The position numbers were made by a program, and so were the translations under genes. The notes under the pieces are model-generated. The model was not told where the DNA came from. It was given only the letters and a program-made list of their open reading frames with translations, and did no database searches. A stretch of 64,000 nt of DNA, from the NCBI GenBank assembly GCA_029747015.1, contig JAKOGI010000007.1, positions 2,562,001-2,626,000 on the forward strand, written 5' to 3'. Numbering within the stretch: position 1 is the first letter of the stretch; each line of letters starts with the position of its first letter. Shown here in pieces: positions 1 to 13,204 of the stretch. The DNA is from Carnegiea gigantea. Its lineage: Eukaryota > Streptophyta > Magnoliopsida > Caryophyllales > Cactaceae.

Positions 1-1159
1 ATCCGCTCTCAACCTTTCTTTTTAAGCATGCATGGAGATAGACGGAGGGGTTCTATATATATTTGCACGTTGTGGTTTAGTCATTAACTTAATTGTACTG
101 TCATGTAAACGTAAGCGGTTTCTCTGTAGACAATGATACTGGTGTAAGTAAGACCGTTTATGGCTGGATTTCCTCAGATCCATTGCAAATGGAATCGATA
201 CTGAGAAGGGTTGTTGTTGTTAATTAGTGCATGAAACGAGCAAAGGTATCTGGTGAAAGAAATGTGGGGGAGGGAGAGTTCAGACAAAGGTGTTCTATTT
301 TCATGAAATTGAGACCTACGTACTGCATGCTTTTATTGAGATGACAAGTTTTTCACTGCTGGTTTTCTTTTCACAGTTTGACCATCACATGCTCACAGTG
401 ACTCGTCCTTGTTCTACACTTTTCCTCACGAGTTACATGAAATCAGTGTCCCTACTTGTCATGGTAAATTGGTAATTTCCGCTTATAAAAGTTAGACTTA
501 TTTTTATATCTATTTTTTTTTTTTAATTTATTTTGTTAAAGTGGAACTCACGGTGTGTTCTATTGTTGTCATATGTCGTTGTTTTTTCTTAAAAAAAATT
601 AATTGACATTTACGCAGCATGTGATTTCATGATAGCAATTTATTGATAAACCTCCCAAAAAATAAAATTGTGTAGGTTTCCTATACCAAAAACACAAAAA
701 TAAATGAATTAAGTTTCGTTACAAATTTAAATTAAGGATGTGAATAAAAGAGCTTGATATTGATTGAAAATGTCTCTTTTATTATCTGTTAGTTCAATTG
801 GTAAAATTTCTAATGATTGTTATTAAACACCTAAATTCAAATCCTGTCTACATTAATCTTTACAATTCATTTACACTGTAAAAAAATATACCCACAGAGG
901 CGGGGGGGTCCGCTCAGACGTTCTCACATACACGAGGTACCATTGTTTTGCGTAACAAGGCCCAAGGCCACAGCGTTCTGGGCCTCTGGCATTGTTGCCT
1001 GGGCCATTGGAAAATGTGTAAGGGAAAGAAAAAGAAATGAAAATGGGGCCCGGAGCCCAATATACAAAACAGGAAGTATTTAAGCGAGGGCTTTTGCCAA
1101 CTGCCATAGAAAACAGCAGGAAAAAGAGCAGAAGCAGCAGCAAATTGGTCAAGCGAGAG
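1..1159. other. Intergenic DNA and glutaredoxin 5' region
   Basis: AT-rich sequence with no convincing coding region. Apart from a tRNA-derived SINE-like remnant at 760-890 I see nothing recognisable. The last 120 bases before 1160 are purine-rich and are probably the 5' leader of the glutaredoxin gene. An upstream in-frame ATG at 1037 would add 41 basic, low-complexity residues, which is atypical for the family, so I did not use it. Confidence 0.5.
760..890 (+). mobile_element. SINE-like remnant (tRNA-derived, Au-SINE-like)
   Basis: The stretch at 789-806 (TTAGTTCAATTGGTAAA) resembles a polymerase III A box. ATTCAAATCC about 45 bases downstream resembles a B box, and an A-run follows near 880-887. 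This spacing is typical of tRNA-derived SINEs, and the words resemble the plant Au-SINE group. It is diverged, no target duplication was found, and the boundaries are approximate. Confidence 0.45.
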
Positions 1160-2740
<1,581 letters not shown>

Positions 2741-3750
2741 CCGCACATGTATGGAGACGGCAAGCAAAATGAACATAATCAACCTTTTTCTAAGCATATA
2801 TGAGTTGTCAACATGTGCATTATGTCCTGAGTTTTAGAACTCACAGGGATTGCTATGGTATGAAAAGTTGTTAATTGTGTTGATATAGTTTCCAGCTTTT
2901 TTGTATAGACAGAAAAATGGTGTGAAAGGCCATCCAATTTTCATTTTAGTGTACACAATGCAGATTACTGCTGCTTCCTCTATCAATGCATTAATTTGAA
3001 TCCCAATTATGATCTTCATGTATGCGGAAATATTTGTGTGCTGTATGAACTTACTTAAATGCCCTTTCTGGCCACTTCTTCCTTCTAAAAGGAGGTGGAT
3101 TTGGCCAGTATCAGCCAGATAGAGGGTCAAAGATATGGAGGGGGCCAAAGGAAGGCATCAGCTCCATGTTTGAACTTGGTAATCCCATTTATTGCTTCCA
3201 TATTTGAAGCTCTTTGCACATAATTAGCCCAAAAGCAAACCCATCCCATGCCCAGTGGTAATAATAAACTCCCACCCTATTTACCTATCTTTACTTCTGC
3301 TTTCTTTTTTGAGGATACAATTAGAAATTCCCCTGTTTGTTTGTCCCAAATAGACGTACTATATACGTGTACAAATGTACCATATACACATATAAACCTA
3401 GAAAAATTTCCCCATTTCATGGCTTCTGTAATCTGAGTTTGGATGTGAATCTCTCTACAGCATCCGTTTAAAAGTGACGACCATCATTGTACAACTCTAT
3501 TTAGTTTTGGAGAAATAAAATACAATGCTATGCTTGAGAATTTTTTATAAAAAAAGGAAAGAAAAGAGCAGTGGTATTCTGTCTTGGAGTTTCACAGGTG
3601 CTTAACTGAGAATGATGTCAACTGAGCTTGTTTTAATACAAATGCTATTTCGTTGTTGTTCTACGAATATATCATGGGATGCTATAATAAGAACAACTGA
3701 CTGAATCGCCAAACTCTTACTCTGTGTCCGCATCAAGAACTGCATGCAAT
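2741..3750. other. Convergent 3' regions of glutaredoxin and PMT27-like genes
   Basis: No coding exon could be supported between the two stop codons. The stretch presumably contains both 3' untranslated regions. AATAAA-like words occur (for example near 3514), but no single polyadenylation site stands out. Confidence 0.5.
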
Positions 3751-6700
3751 TCAAGAAATTGTTGCATATGTTGTCGGTCTCCAATCAGATTTTGTTGCAC
3801 TGAGAATCCCTTCTTGATCCTTTGAGAAGGTCAAGTGGACCTCCCAATGCAGGGATTTGAGCAAGTTCTCGACTTCTCCAATTGCAGCTGACTCATCCCT
3901 GACAATCAGTTTGCCTCCTGGTCTGACTATTCTGTCTATTTCTGCCATCACTGGAGCAAGTTTGCACCTGCAAATGGAAACCAATATGAATATATGACAG
4001 CAGGATTTATTATCTGAATGAACTAATACTGACATCTAACAAGATTGTTGTTTAATGCAAATCTTGCCTCTCTTTTAGCTTTGAAAACAGGTGATCGGCA
4101 TGGAGAAGATCATAGGTTCGGGGGTACGTGCTGAAAGATTCACACCAGTCATGGTAGATGCCGAAGAGGCCCCGTTCATAGATGAGGGGAAGTGTGTCGG
4201 GAGCATTTACATTCACAACATTCATGACCCAGACTTTGAGGTCTTTTAATGCGGCTGCAAAGCTGAAGTTAAGCGTGTGTTAATTACTAACTTAATATTC
4301 TACTAACTGTTCCTGTCCAATTTGCTCAAAATAAAAATAATTGCCAAAAAAAGAAGCACAAACAAAGTGTGGTCTGTACCCGCCATAAGCAGCTCTCATG
4401 TCCATGACATTCCTCACATTGGACCAACTGATGCCAAGACCGTGGAGGTATGATCTGTTCACCACACGTTGCCAGTGCTCATAATCTCTTTCAAAATCAT
4501 CTGGAGCTGGCTTTCCATAAATTCCCATCTGCGTCTTGTTCAACCAAGACGGAGCCACGCGAAGCCTTTTAGGCCACCTCAATGGCCATTTGCTTCCCCT
4601 TACTGACTCATCAGTTGGTATTTCATGCATGCATGAGTGCAGTGGCACATACCTAAGGAACACCATCAACAAGAACTGATTAATGCTGTACTCATTCAAG
4701 CAGATCACAGGCAACTCATTACTCTCTTTTCAACTGCTCTTCTCTCTTTTGCCCTGGTGGGGGTTGGTTGTTGGGGGCCCGAGGGGTGGGGGAGGCTGAT
4801 GGATGGAAATATTAACTACCATGCAGCATTTGGATCATCATCATTCTTGCACATAGGGGGAACATTCTCTGGTCTTTTCTCATAGCAGTTGTTGTTTGTG
4901 GGTTTCCGGTACATGGCAGCTCCGACTTTGTTTAAGGTGTCTTTATATGTCTTCTCAAGCTTCCAGCACATTGAGGCAGTAAGAAAGGACATAGCTGAGA
5001 AAAAGAACTACTGTTTGTCAGTTGGCTGAAATGTGCCTGAGAGCATTTGTTGATACTTAAGCTTAGTTGAAATTTATTTGTTTAGGCGTCATACCCTCCC
5101 ATATCTCTACATCCTCTGGAAGCTTTTGGTACACAGGTGTAGCTGACCAAATGAAATAGCCCCCAGGTCGCAGCACTCGGTTCAGCTCCAGCAGAAGTCT
5201 GCCACCTTCATGTAAAATCCACCAAAAATAGAAAAAGGGGGGGGGGGGGCAGACAGAACAAGTTAATCTCTGACGAGGTGGGATTATAACAGGAAATTGA
5301 GTAAGTAGATGTTGAAGTAGTAACCTTCTGCATGCCAAGGCACCCTACAACGAGCACAATGCACAACGTCAAAAACGCCACTTGGAAATGGGAGCCTTTG
5401 TGTGCCCATCACAGCCGATATTGCTGGTATACCCCTCTCAAGAGCGAATTGAACCTGAGCTTCATGTTCATCTTTGGGCGCAAATGACATTGTTAGTACG
5501 TCTTTTTCAAAAAGGTAACCCCCAAAGCTTGCAACCCCACATCCCACATCTAGTACCACTCTCGTGCGCTTGCCCCATTTAATCCCTGGAGCTGCCTGTA
5601 GCCAAAAGAAGAGGCGGCATCAGTATTTCCAACCTTTGTATTCCCCAGCCTTAAATTAGCTGAAGATAAAAAGCATTCCCTCGTTGGAACCCTTCTTTGT
5701 TGTTTTTTGGGTTTTTTGTTTTTTTGGGGGGGGGGGGGGGGGTTGAGTGCAGGGGGCATAACTTAATTTGCAGATATGCAAGTGATGGAAAAGGGACTTA
5801 CCTTTTCAATACAATCAATGTAATGGAGAGCACCATGTATGAACTGAGTTCCTCCCCCGGGAAAGGTCAAGAATTCTCCTGAAACTTTCACCCAGTTCTG
5901 GTGTCCTTTCACCTCTGCTAGCTCAGTGTGCGGCACGTTATGAAACCATATCTGCCAATGCTCCACAAATAGTCAAACTTCAATGTCCTCAGCAGATATA
6001 TTCTTGCTTTCGATCTGACTAGTTAAATCATAACTTCAATTATAATTCATAACTATAACTATTATTCATATGCTTCTGCTTTGAAGTACGGAGATAAACC
6101 GTTAAGATTACACAGCAGTTACAGCACATTGTGCAGTCATCAAAGTCGAGATCACTTGGTCTCACTTACCCTGTCTCTGCTTTGGGGCCATTGGATAGGC
6201 TTCTTGTACTCAGGGGGTAGCGGTACGAGGCAAGTTGGAGGATCTTCGGGGCAATGCCTCTCACGATGCTCAAAGTGTTTGGTAGTCCGCAATTTTTTGA
6301 GTGCCTTTTCATTATCCAAACAAGGTATATAGTCAAAGCCAGCTGTCACATTGCAAAGATGCCACGTGTACCCGTACAAGCTCTCCTTGTCTTCCCCCTC
6401 CATCTTGTCTTTTCGCCTTTGTTTCTCATTTTTAGACTTAATTGCTTGAGTGTTCCAGGACCTCTTGGACTCCATAGACTCCTTTGGGATCCCCGTGTTT
6501 GGGAGGACATTCGTCTCCACTGGCTTCTCATCAGTTGACGTGGTTGTGTCCTGCCTGTTTACTTGATTAGTAGAGTCGATGTCTCTTTGAGTATCCCCTT
6601 GCTGCTCAGCTGCTTCCCCATCTTGCTGCTGTGAAGCCGGTTTCTCTAACTGATCAGTATTATCTTTTGCAGGATTTGTGTTTTCATCTTCTTTGTTCTC

Positions 6701-7474
6701 CTCTTTTGGTGGTTCTTTTTTCGTCTCATCAGTGAAAGTGATTGCTTTATCATCCTGCTGTTGCGCCTGTTTTTGCTGCTGTGGATCCTGTTGTGGTTCC
6801 TCTTTTACTTGTGGCAGATTATCATCCTTCTGTTTTCTTCCATCATCGCTTGTGTCATTTGGGTTTCGTTGACTTTGATCGCCCTCATTTCTTTCTTCAG
6901 CCCGATCCTGAGGTTTACTCTCTTGATCACTTCCAGGGTCATTGTTTGGTGAAACAAGGTTAGTGCTTTCTTCTTTGATGCTTTGTTGAACGTTTTCTCT
7001 CTGAACGAATGTACTCTCTTCTGAGGCTTGAGTTTGGTGTTCTTTCTGCTGTTGAGCTTCTTCTCTGGACTCCTTGCCACCTAAATCCTGGGCATTTGGG
7101 TCGACATTAACCGCACTGTCTTTCCCTTTGGCATTACCATCTACATTATTGCCTGCATTTTCTTGCATTTCACCCTTCCCTCGATCATCCAGAGGTTTCT
7201 GGGGATCACCAGTTTTCGTAGCATCATCAGGGAGATCCCCAGGGTTGTCTTCAAATGGCTTGGAGCCGGGCTCTGATGCATCTTGCTTGACAATGCCATC
7301 AGGTCCTATGGTGGAGGTGGATGTACGAGTGGTGGTTTGAGGAGAGACTATGGAGTCCGAGGTGAGCATCCACACGCCCAAAACACAAAGAGCGATGAAG
7401 ACTACAGTTGTGACAGTTGAGGCATATGAGCCCGAGGATGATCGTTGCTTGTTTCGCATCCTCCCAAATGCCAT
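3751..7474 (-). CDS. PMT27: Golgi-type S-adenosylmethionine methyltransferase, PMT27-like
   Basis: Eight coding exons on the minus strand: 7474-6170, 5951-5802, 5595-5325, 5205-5095, 4994-4820, 4652-4380, 4262-4068, 3967-3751, giving 898 residues. A short basic N-terminus precedes one membrane segment (about 20-37), typical of type II Golgi proteins. A long low-complexity Q/E/K/D/N-rich stem runs to about residue 355, followed by the conserved DUF248 methyltransferase domain. That domain contains the SAM-binding LDVGCG (500-505), a FALERGIPA block, [18 protein letters not shown], the YEHW and VRNVMDMRA blocks, and [11 protein letters not shown] near the C-terminus. PMT family members such as QUA2 and QUA3 act on homogalacturonan methylation; the substrate of this subgroup is not established. 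The length and the IPKES-type stem motif match Arabidopsis PMT27 (about 895 residues) better than PMT24-26. The intron between 4068 and 3967 starts with GC instead of GT. Every other junction is GT-AG and the frame is intact. Confidence 0.95.
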
Positions 7475-7678
7475 TACTGAGAAAGGGATTCAAGGAGGGA
7501 TTTGGAGAAGGTACTAGGAATGGTTATTGGGGTCTGTAAAAATGGTTTTCTTCATGAAGAGAAATGTGAAGAATTGCACTTGTGGTGCATGATGCAGGGC
7601 AGAGCTCTGCGAGACGACAGAGAAGGGAGGAAATGCAGAGATGGAGAGGAGGGGAGAGAGAAGGGAGAAGGGAGAAGG

Positions 7679-7738
<60 letters not shown>

Positions 7739-8102
7739 CGAGGAGAAGGGAAGAGGGATAACTCAAAGATCCAAGAGAGTAGGAGAAGGAAATTAGTTAC
7801 AGAATTCCTTGCATCAGGCTGACTAAACCTGATTAATTTCCCTCTTTTTTGAGCCTCCATACTTTCTTAATTTCCCTCTTTTTTGAGCCTCCATACTTTC
7901 TTACAACTAAATAAAATAATAAAAATGTAATTATAAATTTGTTCGCATTACAAGGATATTTACATCTAATTAAACATTACCTTTATATTGAATTTGATAG
8001 TTTACGTGTTTCTTTTGTTTACGTATCCTCGGTTTTTGTGGGAGGTAACAAGCTAGGCTTGATTTTAGTTGTTTTATTTAACTGAATATTAATTAGTATT
8101 GC
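7475..8102. other. PMT27-like 5' leader and upstream region
   Basis: Directly upstream of the PMT27-like start (reading leftward). A GA/CT microsatellite at 7683-7738 lies in the probable 5' leader, a common arrangement in plant genes. A 30-base duplication beginning AATTTCCCTCTTTTTTGAGC occurs at about 7835 and 7869. No other gene is visible. Confidence 0.5.
7683..7738. repeat. (GA)n microsatellite upstream of PMT27-like gene
   Basis: Almost uninterrupted GA repeat with one AAAG break, 209 bases upstream of the methyltransferase start. It reads as CT in the gene's sense direction. Confidence 0.95.
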
Positions 8103-8105
8103 TAA

Positions 8106-8321
8106 CGCCCTGTTCTTTTCGTGGGTCAATTTTAATATACCAACATCAATTCACTTCAACCTATTTTAACCTACTTCAACTTACTTCAACTATTTTAACC
8201 AAGTTCAATTTATCGCATACAAAAATTCACCCCACTTCAACCTACTTCAACCCACCTCAACCTATTTCAACCTACTTCATCCTTTTACCCACCCCAATTT
8301 ACCTACGAAAAGAACAAGCCC
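8106..8321. mobile_element. Small TIR element A with CAACCTACTT repeat body
   Basis: The ends are CGCCCTGTTCTTTTCGT and, inverted, GGGCTTGTTCTTTTCGT. TAA is present directly at both sides (8103-8105 and 8322-8324). The 216-bp body is mostly degenerate copies of a roughly 10-nt word like CAACCTACTT. It carries no coding capacity, so it is a non-autonomous element. The 3-bp TAA duplication would suit the PIF/Harbinger (Tourist) class. Confidence 0.75.
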
Positions 8322-8710
8322 TAACTGCATAGTTTGTACCTTTTTTCCCCTTCTGATAACCAATTATTTTTATTATTATTATTTTTTGAAGGATGTTGAG
8401 GTATGAAGATGAGGGTGGTGTTTGATTTATGCAACTATTTCGTGTATTACTATCTGTTCTTCAATTTGAGTGCCTACTTGTCACAATTTATTCCTAGTTG
8501 TTTCCTTACTCTAGGACTCCTATCTTATTATGAAGTTGCTATTTATTTATTTGTTTTTGAAACGTAAGCCTACATCAAATTAAGGTTCACTCTTTGACAA
8601 AAGGTGTTACCTTAGTTATCATCGACAAATATAGGAAATAGTCTAAGATACAAAACATTAAAGAAATGACAATGGTGAGGAAAACCTAGCTTGGCCATCC
8701 CCTATGTCAC

Positions 8711-8727
8711 AACGATTGCCTTTGCCA
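8711..8727. repeat. LINE target-site duplication, left copy
   Basis: AACGATTGCCTTTGCCA, identical to 10947-10963, adjoins the LINE poly(A) tail. Confidence 0.92.
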
Positions 8728-10946
8728 TTTTTTTTTTTTTTATATGAGAAATGTAAGCAATGTAATCTAGGCATCCCTTCTCGCAAGAGATCTCCCTAAA
8801 TTATCCTCAAAGAGGATACCATGAAAGTTATTATGTGAGATCCGATTCCACACAGCTGTGGAATGCAAAGTAAGATCTAACTTTGCCAGCCAGTCGGCTG
8901 CGCGATTACCTTCCCTGAAAATATGTTTAATGATTACGTGCTTACAAGATTGAAAGTAAGTGTGGATGTCATGTATCAGAACGTGTAATTCCCATGGCGC
9001 TTGTATGTATCCTTGCACTGCTTGGATGAGGATTTTGTTATCCCCTTCAGTGTGGATATTTGTGTATCCTGCTTGGACTGCGGCTTTGATCCCATTCCTC
9101 ATTGTCGTTGCTCCTGCAACCAATATTGAACTTGTTCCTACGCTGAACGCTGACGCCTGACTAAATTTATCTTTTCAATTACATATGACATAACCTCCCG
9201 CTGCTTTGTGAGAAGATCTAGATCCATCAAAGTTGAGCTTGATGTATCCCTCTTGTGGCTTCCTCCATGCAACCCAGTATATCTTCTTACGGTTGATAGT
9301 TGGATGATGGATGTTGGATGGTGGTATGGTTTGTGTGAGTTTATTTCTTATGCGCCATTCCGCGCTTGCTTTTTTTGCTCTTAAAAGTGTTATGATAGAA
9401 TTAGGTATTTTAATACGGAAAACCTTATTATTCCTTGATTTCCAAATGCTCCATAGGAACGTTATGATTCTATCTATCTTGACTAGTGGCTTAGACTGTT
9501 TAATATTAAGCAGCCACTGTTGTATTTTCGATTGGGAGATATTTGGTAACCTAACAGTGACCCAATGATGGTCAATTGCTAGTTACGAAACTTGTTGAGC
9601 ATCATGACATCCAAAGAAAAGATATTCCGCATCCTCAATTGCCTTGTTACAATGAGGGCGGAGTGGGTCAATTTTTAATCCTCTATAAAGTAAATTTCCT
9701 CTAGTGGGAAGAAAAGCGTGACATAATTGCCACAGGAAGACTTGCAACTTAGGCATGATATCTAACTTCCAGATCCAACTGAATTCCCATGCTGGAGACT
9801 TGTATAAGTCCAGTCCATGCGCAGCTCAGGTGGCTAATTTAGTGGAAAACTCTCCACTCCATGATAGACCCCAACAAATAGAGTCAGATAATGGGTAAAA
9901 CGGTAATGGTGTTGTAGAAATTAACTGAATGCATGAATCATTAGCTAAACCTTGTAATTTAGTAATGTCCCATTCATTATTAGCCGAGATAACGTGTGAA
10001 ACTCTAAGTGAGGTACCAATACTAGAGCTGTCTTGTATTCCCATTAGGGCGCCAATTATCCAACCAAAAATTAATACTCTTGCCATCCCCAACTTTCCAT
10101 CGAATACCTTTACGAAATTGCTCACGGTTTTTTAGAATACATTTCTACGCCCAAGAGTCCGATGGTCTTGGTTTGACTATGAAAAATTTTTCATTGATAG
10201 AGTACTTAACTATCATTTGGTCTGCCCAGAGATTTTGTTCAGTAAAAAGTTTCCAAGTCAATTTGCTCAAAAAAGCACTATTTACTGCTTCTGTTTTTCG
10301 AAGGCCAAGGCCTCCTGATTTCTTGGGACGATAAATTTTATCCCAAGATATCATTGGGAGTCCTTTGATGTTATCATATTTTTTCAAAAGAAGTCCCTAT
10401 TAACTTTGCCAATTTTCTTGCTGGTGGAGCTAGAAAGCTGAAAGCATTGCATTGTGTCGACATAGTTTCTAAATTAGTCACAATTAATGCTACTCTACCT
10501 ACTTTAGTGATGTTTCCGGCTTTCCATGTTTGGAGTTTGGCAGTAATCTTATTGACCAATTCTGAAAATGTGTTTATGTTTGGCCTACCTTTAAAAACAG
10601 GACACCCCAAATATTTACCCAGGTTATCCTGATGTTTTATATTAAACACAGAGGACACTATTCGTCGATCATGCGCAGTGGCATTCTTAGAAAAAGTGAT
10701 GGACGATTTCTGGAAATTTATGAGTTGTCCGGAATTAAGACAAAAGTTAGTGAGTAGAGCACTAAGTTTCTGACATGATTCTAAATTTGTTCTGCAAAAT
10801 AAGAACTGTCGTCTGCAAATAGGAGGCATGGTAGTTTCTCTGCCCTAGGCACAATTTTGAATCCAATTCCACTTTTCTTCTTATTTTGTGCTTCCCGTAA
10901 TGCACATGTTAGGACTTCCATACATATTAAAAACAGGTATGGTGAT
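8728..10946 (-). mobile_element. 5'-truncated LINE (L1-like) retrotransposon
   Basis: Minus-strand fragments, in order: reverse transcriptase palm with SLSPYLF and FADDS (about 10966-10790), RT thumb and connection (10829-10374), a GGLGLRK block (about 10340), a zinc-knuckle region (about 9680-9600), and an RNase H-like domain with EGDNK and the REGNRAADWLAK block (9123-8860). Frames are broken, so it is not functional. On the plus strand a T-run at 8728-8740 is the poly(A) tail. The 17-bp direct repeat AACGATTGCCTTTGCCA lies at 8711-8727 and 10947-10963, which fixes the insertion limits and shows that the endonuclease half was never inserted. Confidence 0.92.
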
Positions 10947-10963
10947 AACGATTGCCTTTGCCA
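10947..10963. repeat. LINE target-site duplication, right copy
   Basis: Exact 17-bp copy of 8711-8727, at the 5'-truncation point of the LINE. Confidence 0.92.
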
Positions 10964-11390
10964 CATGTGTTTGTTTTTCTTATATTTTTGTTGATAAGGT
11001 TTTCAAGGTAGAGGATCCTCTGTTATTTTGGTTGGATAAAGGAGAAGAGGATAACTTATTTTTCGTTTAAAGAACAACGTGACAAGCCGAGTCATTTACC
11101 AGACCCTATTTTAGGAAAATCTATTGAACCAACTAGCCCAAAAGAGTGGGGGAAAATCGGGCAAAAATGGCATGTCTGTCCGTGCCTTGGCAACCTAACC
11201 CCCACAAAGGGCGCCAAATTGCTTCCCCAGGCATTGAAATTGGGGTATGACGATGATCCCATTTAGCCAATAAAAAACAGAACACTGCCACGCTTTTGTA
11301 AGATAGTCATAAAACCACCCCCGCACGGGAGGACCCCAGAGCTACATGGATGCAACTGATTTGTTTCTCTTGTGAGTGCCTCGCAGGGAG
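10964..11390. other. Intergenic DNA, no recognised feature
   Basis: Between the LINE and the inverted element pair. It has a GC content somewhat higher than its surroundings near 11150-11400. I see no gene. Confidence 0.5.
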
Positions 11391-11393
11391 TAA

Positions 11394-11625
11394 CGACAGT
11401 GCATTCCTCCCCTTGTTCTCCCTTTTCTGTCCTTTAAAAATATTATTTAGCTTAATAAAAAAAGATTTTATGTAAGGTGGATTCATTATAAATATTTTAT
11501 TGAGTGATTTAAGTTGAAGTTCTATGGGTTGAAGAAGTGAAGGAATATGAGTTTCAAAAAATTAGAACTTTTGTTGATGTGACATAGTAGAGTTCTAAAA
11601 TAGAGAATGTGGACTGGAAATGCTC
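11394..11625 (-). mobile_element. CCAGTGG-type TIR element, copy 1 (inverted partner)
   Basis: Read on the minus strand it starts GAGCATTTCCAGTCC. The far end contains GCATTCCTCC, and TAA flanks both sides (11391-11393 and 11626-11628). Its minus strand matches the plus strand of the next element over about 150 bases, including a block around TTCTTCAACCCATAGAACT. It has no coding capacity. The inner end is better supported than the outer one. Confidence 0.6.
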
Positions 11626-11628
11626 TAA

Positions 11629-12008
11629 TAGCATTCCCAGTGGGAGTTCCGAATTTTGGAACTCTATCTTGCTACATCAGCAAAAATTTCAAATTTTTGA
11701 AACCTGCATTCCATTACTTCTTCAACCCATAGAACTCCAATTTTAATCATCCAATAAAAATATTTGTCATGGACCCACATTATAACACACAATATATTTT
11801 TTAAATCATTTAAAAATTATTTACACACTAAAAAAAAGAAAACAAAAAAATATATTAAAAAATATTAAAGGTGGCCCGCGAGAAGACACGGGCAGACGTG
11901 CTGCCCCGCGTGTGCCTCGCGTGCCGTACTGTCTTGGAGGAAAAGTTACCATGCGTGTCAGATCGGATCCCACCGTATCACCCGTGTTCCCTCACGCTGC
12001 TAATGCCC
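11629..12008 (+). mobile_element. CCAGTGG-type TIR element, copy 2
   Basis: The left end AGCATTCCCAGTGGGAG pairs with the inverted right end GGGCATTAGCAGCGTGAGG. TAA lies on both sides (11626-11628 and 12009-12011). It abuts copy 1 head to head, sharing one TAA, so the pair forms a palindrome of roughly 400 bp. An internal block reads ATCCAATAAAAATATT followed by TTATAACACACAA; this is shared with the copies at 12396 and 63457. Confidence 0.7.
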
Positions 12009-12395
12009 TAACGAGCGTACCAAATTCAAATGTACAAGATATTTTGCCAATGAAAAATGTATATTTCTATTTTTAGACTCAAATCCCAAATACAACTGAC
12101 TCATATTTGACCGATTCGTCCGAATTAACAGGTCAACCTAATATGTTTTGTCAAAATGCGAGTTTAGTGGGAATGTGGGATTGGCCTAACAGAGTAATAG
12201 ATATACATTGTGACGGGTTATTGGATTACACATCTAGCCAGAGCGAACGCATTACTGAAACATACCCTATTTGTAATTGGTCTATTCATCATCGTGTTCT
12301 GATGGTTAGTTTGGTGGGCCATCCATTAGCCCATTTTTCTGGTTTAGGAACATTCAAAAACACAGGTCGTTCTCATCGTCACTATTTGGGTTTAA

Positions 12396-12753
12396 GCGCA
12401 CCAACAATAGCGAGCCGAAATTTTGACTCATCGTTGGAGACCTATATCCTACACATCATTTTATAAGTTAATTTTTTAACTCTTAATTTTTCTTCCTCAC
12501 AATATAAGGTCACGACTTTAACTCATCGAATAAAGTAATATTCATAAATTCATTTTATAACACACAACTTTTTTAAAGTAAAAAAAAGAAAAACTAACTA
12601 AAAAACACCAAAAAAAAGAGCAAAGAAATCACCTGCAAGCCAACTCCCGCCCTACAGCCAGGCTCACGAGCGAGCTGAATTCACATATCACGAGCCTCTC
12701 AACTCTAATTACAAGGTGAGTGAGGCAAATTTTGAGGACCGTTGTCCGTGCGC
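12396..12753 (+). mobile_element. CCAGTGG-type TIR element, copy 3 (diverged)
   Basis: The left end GCGCACCAACAATAGCGAGC and the inverted right end GCGCACGGACAACGGTCCTC match well. TAA flanks both sides (12393-12395 and 12754-12756). The interior carries the family block ACTCATCGAATAAAGTAATA followed by TTATAACACACAAC. It has no coding capacity. Confidence 0.7.
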
Positions 12754-12942
12754 TAAGCGGATGAGATGACTCTGCGTAAAGAAGCTCGAGTAACTAATTC
12801 AACCAAAATTAAGAACTCATTTTAAAACACAATAAATTAAATTTCTGATGACTTGGAAATTTTGGAATAACAATTTGATTATTTACTAATTAGATAGTTA
12901 CATTATTTAAGTAATAAAGAATAAATAATAGAGCACGCTCAA

Positions 12943-13174
12943 TAAGCAAAAGACCTCTCAAATGAATGAATACTTTTATCACTTGTAGAGTAAAGGTGAG
13001 TCATATACTCATATATTTGCTAATTCGACTACTTTTTGTGAGATCTTTGTTTTTTATTTAAGTTGGACCAGCACAATGCAATATAAATATTCGGATTAGC
13101 ATATGAGTATATGACTCACCTTTACTCTCATTTTGTGAGAAACGTATTCGTTCACTTAAGAGGTATTTTGCTTA
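12943..13174. repeat. Long inverted repeat (foldback, arms about 80 bp)
   Basis: The inner stem pairs 12987-13024 with 13095-13128 (AGAGTAAAGGTGAGTCATAT and its complement, nearly perfect). The outer stem pairs about 12943-12973 (AAGCAAAAGACCTCT..) with about 13144-13174. The 70-base loop contains TTAAGTTGGACCAGCACAAT. A near copy of that stretch occurs as a direct repeat just outside the right arm (13172-13205). It is probably a foldback or MITE-like insertion that was partly duplicated. Confidence 0.75.
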
Positions 13175-13204
13175 AGTTAGACCAGCACAATTCAATATAA
13201 ATAT

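Noticed and set aside
1037..1159. N-terminal extension of the glutaredoxin from the ATG at 1037
   Set aside because: The 41 extra basic, Ser-rich residues would bury the signal segment; family members start close to it.
6254..6963. Plus-strand open frames opposite PMT27-like exon 1
   Set aside because: They are antisense shadows of the Q/E/K-rich low-complexity coding region and have no protein-like composition of their own.
7502..7822. 106-codon open frame through the GA microsatellite
   Set aside because: The frame stays open only because GA repeats encode Arg-Glu; it overlaps the probable leader of the opposite-strand gene.
10888..11070. Short open frame across the right end of the LINE
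   Set aside because: It crosses the target-duplication junction at 10947-10963, so it joins unrelated sequences.
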